Shown one piece after another: positions 61,201 to 64,000 of a stretch of DNA of 64,000 nucleotides. The DNA comes from Formosa sp030427735 (GTDB taxonomy: Bacteria > Bacteroidota > Bacteroidia > Flavobacteriales > Flavobacteriaceae). Under the pieces are notes generated by a model, which saw only the letters and a program-made list of their open reading frames with translations, was not told where the DNA came from and ran no database searches. Position 1 is the stretch's first letter, and each line of letters begins with the position of its first letter. Where the stretch lies: positions 3,348,001-3,412,000 of the forward strand of contig NZ_CP195158.1 in NCBI RefSeq assembly GCF_051200825.1, read 5' to 3'. The translations under genes were made by a program, and so were the position numbers.

Positions 61201-64000
61201 ATGGAAATGGTAAAGACAATAAATACATATTACAAGAGAATAATTGACCTGATCCTTGAATTACACAGGGCAGATTTAGGCAATGCCATTCCTGGGCATT
61301 GTATGAAAATTACAGGTCTAGGATTAAATGAATTAGAGTTTTTGTGGGATATTATCCACGATAAATATCCTGCTATTGACACCTTCATTGTATCAGAAGA
61401 AAGCAATGGTAGTCATAAATTCATTTCGGCTACCAAGCTTGTAGAATATAGAAATAAGCAAGAAGCTCCATTGTTGGTTTTAATCCCTTCAAATAGCCGA
61501 ACAGCAGCCGAGGATTCATACGGAAATGCAACTTTTAAGGAAATCTCTCTTGAAGGAATTGAGCATAAATTGAAGGAAGAACTCATTGCTAAAATTCCAG
61601 AAGATTACGCTCACCTTATCAAGAGCGAAATACTTCAATATCTGAATTCAACGGCAATAAGTACTGTAAGCATCATTAAGTATTTACTGGCTCTTGAAGA
61701 AGGAGGATACTCAAATAAAGCAGTTGGAAACAATATTTATTTGCTCAATTTACTTCCGGACGAGAAGCTAATTGTAGAGCCCGAAAAGGTTCGTTCAAGA
61801 TTGAACTTCAACCTTGAAAGCACTGAACTTTTAAGTTCATTTAGCAAACCGCTTTATGATAGAATTGCAGAATTACCATTAGAGCCCAATACTTTACAAA
61901 AAGAAATTGTAAGCTTCATCAAACAGGAAAATGAAGCTCGAAATGCGGATGAAATTTGCCGATTAGTATTTGAAAATTATCAGCATTTAAACTTTGCTAA
62001 TTGGAAAATTCCTGATCTTGATTTTTCACATATTAAGCTCTTTACCGAGGAAATTAAGTCTAGCAATTTTAAGATTGAAGAAGGCAGAAAGGTTTTACAC
62101 GTAGAGGAAAACAAAACAGCTAAGGTTCGTATTCGATTTAGCACCAATCCAAATCCAAAGGATATAGCCGACCTGAAATACTTCAAGGTGATTTTAATGG
62201 CAGTTGATGGTGGCACTGGAGAAGAAGTGTCTGTATTAAGGAAATTGAAAAATACCGCTTCCAATAGACCATACAGAGAAGCAACAGTAGATCTTAATTC
62301 AAATATGATTGAAGAAGGCTCATACTTTTTTAAAGTACTAGCCGAAGATGAGCATGGGAACATTTTAAATGCTAATGATGATTTCAAGGATATAAAGATT
62401 CAGAAAGCATGGGAAGAGGCATTAAATGCTGATGAAAACGCATCAAAAAGTGCGTTTCCCTATAAGCTCACCTGTGATTCCGAAGACTTTGATTATGTTG
62501 TTGAAGAAGCAGTAGAAAGAGACGAAAATCAAAGAAAAGACAAGCTTAACAACGTTCTTCAGGCTTACTTCAAATACAGAATTGAAAAGATAAAATCAGA
62601 GGACGAAGCCGATATTCCGGAACCATCTGAAAATTCAAATAATTGGTTAAACGACATAACCAAGCATACATCTACCTTCCATATTAACTATTCTGAAAGG
62701 CACAATTATCAGATTAACCTTTCCTCAAAATTGAGAGGAATAGAAAATAAGTTTTTAGAACATAGCGATTCATTTGGTTATGTGAAAGGTTCTTTAAAAA
62801 GTAATTCAGCAGCAGTAGGTTTTGAATCGTTAAAATTTGTAGAAAGTGATTTAACGAGCATCATTCCTAACCCTGTTTTGAAATTGCGTAAAGAGATTTT
62901 CAAAGCAATTCAAGATTCTAACGAAAATGGCGATGGTGTTCTTGAAACAGCAGATTTATTCAATCATTATCAAATCATTAAAGATTACGTTCAGAAACTT
63001 ACCGAGTGGACTACTTCTTTAAAAAATCAAGTCTCAAGCGATGAATTAAGTGCCGAAGAGAAAAGTAAAATTCAGCACTTCCTTACAGAACTTCAAATAC
63101 TGGATGTAGCTAGAATTAGAACCAAGCTTCCGGATGGACAACCCACAGAGGCTTTGTTACTATCTCCTCTGCATCCATTAAGATTAGCATGGATAATTGA
63201 ATTGATGGAGTTGTTCAATGATTGGGAACAAAAAACAAAAGATTACCCAGGGCATAAAGATTCATGGACAAAGAATTTAGAATTCTTCTTTGAAGGTCAA
63301 TTATCTCCTGAAAATAACCCATTGGTGTTGGTAGAGCCAAACTCATTCAAAAGCTACCATTACTCAGGAGAACTAGCTTACGGATGGGGATTGTATCTGA
63401 ATGTTTTAGCAGACGAATCAAAAAACGGAATGACATCAGTTTCAAGACAAATGAAACATTACTTCCGTCAGCTTTTCAATGTTACAAAAGACAATTATGT
63501 TGAAACGGATATTAGCCAAAAGTTAGTTGTTAGGCACATCAAAAATTACTTAGCTCAACATCCATATACAGACAAACTGATTATTAACCTTATCAATTCA
63601 GGAGATGCTTCGGTTTTTGCAGATGCTTTCGTTGAATTGGAAAGAGATAAAGCGTTTAAGGCTGTAAAATACGAGGTAAGAATATTTAAAGGTGATGACC
63701 GTATCATTGAGCATGGAGAGGCGTTAAGAAACCTCATTAACCCTGAATTTAATGTATCAGAAGAAGCAGAAGCATTTTCTCAGCCATCTAAGAATAGGTT
63801 GTTTCCAAAGCTTCGATTCTCCATTAATAGCATTTCAGATTACTTAAAAGTGCCTTCAAAATTTACGGCTCATTTGAGTTTCTTGGTTAGTCCTTTCCCA
63901 ATTACAGTTGAGTTAGTAAAACCATATAAAAACGATAGAAACTTCTATCTAAATGGCTTATTAACTGAATCTACCGTTACAGTAGATGAAAATGGTAGTC
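61201..64000 (+). CDS. Very large protein of the MADS-like operon (3'-truncated by the window)
   Basis: The ATG at 61201 follows the previous stop by 1 bp and the frame stays open for 933 codons to the window edge, so the gene is partial. The visible part has no P-loop yet. Features are KITGLGLNELEFLWDIIH near the start, a beta-rich middle (VRIRFSTNPNPKDIADLKYF), LLSPLHPLRLAWIIELMELF and VLVEPNSFKSYHYSGELAYG. The size and the SPLHPLRLAW segment recall large HerA/DptH-like ATPases, whose ATPase domain is C-terminal, so it should lie beyond the edge. This is inference. Confidence 0.65.
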   Translation, partial: MEMVKTINTYYKRIIDLILELHRADLGNAIPGHCMKITGLGLNELEFLWDIIHDKYPAIDTFIVSEESNGSHKFISATKLVEYRNKQEAPLLVLIPSNSRTAAEDSYGNATFKEISLEGIEHKLKEELIAKIPEDYAHLIKSEILQYLNSTAISTVSIIKYLLALEEGGYSNKAVGNNIYLLNLLPDEKLIVEPEKVRSRLNFNLESTELLSSFSKPLYDRIAELPLEPNTLQKEIVSFIKQENEARNADEICRLVFENYQHLNFANWKIPDLDFSHIKLFTEEIKSSNFKIEEGRKVLHVEENKTAKVRIRFSTNPNPKDIADLKYFKVILMAVDGGTGEEVSVLRKLKNTASNRPYREATVDLNSNMIEEGSYFFKVLAEDEHGNILNANDDFKDIKIQKAWEEALNADENASKSAFPYKLTCDSEDFDYVVEEAVERDENQRKDKLNNVLQAYFKYRIEKIKSEDEADIPEPSENSNNWLNDITKHTSTFHINYSERHNYQINLSSKLRGIENKFLEHSDSFGYVKGSLKSNSAAVGFESLKFVESDLTSIIPNPVLKLRKEIFKAIQDSNENGDGVLETADLFNHYQIIKDYVQKLTEWTTSLKNQVSSDELSAEEKSKIQHFLTELQILDVARIRTKLPDGQPTEALLLSPLHPLRLAWIIELMELFNDWEQKTKDYPGHKDSWTKNLEFFFEGQLSPENNPLVLVEPNSFKSYHYSGELAYGWGLYLNVLADESKNGMTSVSRQMKHYFRQLFNVTKDNYVETDISQKLVVRHIKNYLAQHPYTDKLIINLINSGDASVFADAFVELERDKAFKAVKYEVRIFKGDDRIIEHGEALRNLINPEFNVSEEAEAFSQPSKNRLFPKLRFSINSISDYLKVPSKFTAHLSFLVSPFPITVELVKPYKNDRNFYLNGLLTESTVTVDENGS

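Noticed and set aside
51374..64000. BREX system
   Set aside because: The kinase resembles PglW, but no PglZ, BrxC, BrxA or Lon-like gene is visible; the window ends before the locus does, so this cannot be fully excluded.

Overview
The window is AT-rich DNA from a member of the Bacteroidota, most likely a marine Flavobacteriaceae-type bacterium. The evidence is BlaR1/BlaI and energy-transducer-TonB-like domains, lipoproteins with Bacteroidota-style lipoboxes, a TamB/TamL pair in which the TamA-like barrel is itself a lipoprotein, 5-oxoprolinase PxpABC, a ROK polyphosphate-glucokinase-like protein, and promoter elements of the TTTG / TAnnTTTG type. No rRNA, tRNA or CRISPR array was recognised.

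Positions 1-30.3 kb look like ordinary chromosome. In order they hold: the tail of a glycosyltransferase-like gene; a TonB-C-like lipoprotein; blaR1-blaI with three tandem operators; a DUF456 membrane protein; a two-component pair (LuxR-type regulator plus TPR histidine kinase); two VOC proteins around a small P-loop kinase; a class-A-beta-lactamase-like hydrolase overlapping an ATP/ADP-carrier-like transporter fused to HEAT repeats; a second serine hydrolase paired with an exported protein whose domain order resembles glucan water dikinase; a DUF2490 protein; tamB-tamL; deoC-deoD; pxpABC; and a ROK sugar kinase.

Positions 30.3-44.0 kb are a compact minus-strand operon of about 24 mostly tiny genes, unlike the flanking chromosome. 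At least fifteen products carry a single membrane helix near one end. Mixed among them are an Arg-rich/acid-rich putative major structural protein, a tail-fibre-like protein, an HExxH protein, a membrane-anchored YVTN propeller, a T7-lysozyme-type amidase, an anchored M15 carboxypeptidase, SH3 and peptidoglycan-binding proteins, and holin- and spanin-like proteins. No terminase, portal, HK97-type capsid, tail tube, integrase, replicase or packaging ATPase is visible. The best reading is the structural and lysis module of a tailless, membrane-containing virus, or a domesticated derivative. It is the strongest candidate here for an undescribed system.

Positions 44.4-64 kb are a defence island. 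A three-gene AbiE-like operon (AbiEi-like regulator, AbiEii-like nucleotidyltransferase, HEPN protein) lies behind three 46-bp-spaced operators. Convergent to it is a Hachiman-type pair (hamA, hamB). Divergent from hamA is an operon with a second AbiEi-like regulator, an N6-adenine methyltransferase, a two-TRD specificity subunit, a giant NERD/double-kinase/P-loop protein, a 520-aa helical protein and a very large protein that runs off the window. This order matches the start of a methylation-associated defence system (MADS) or a close relative.
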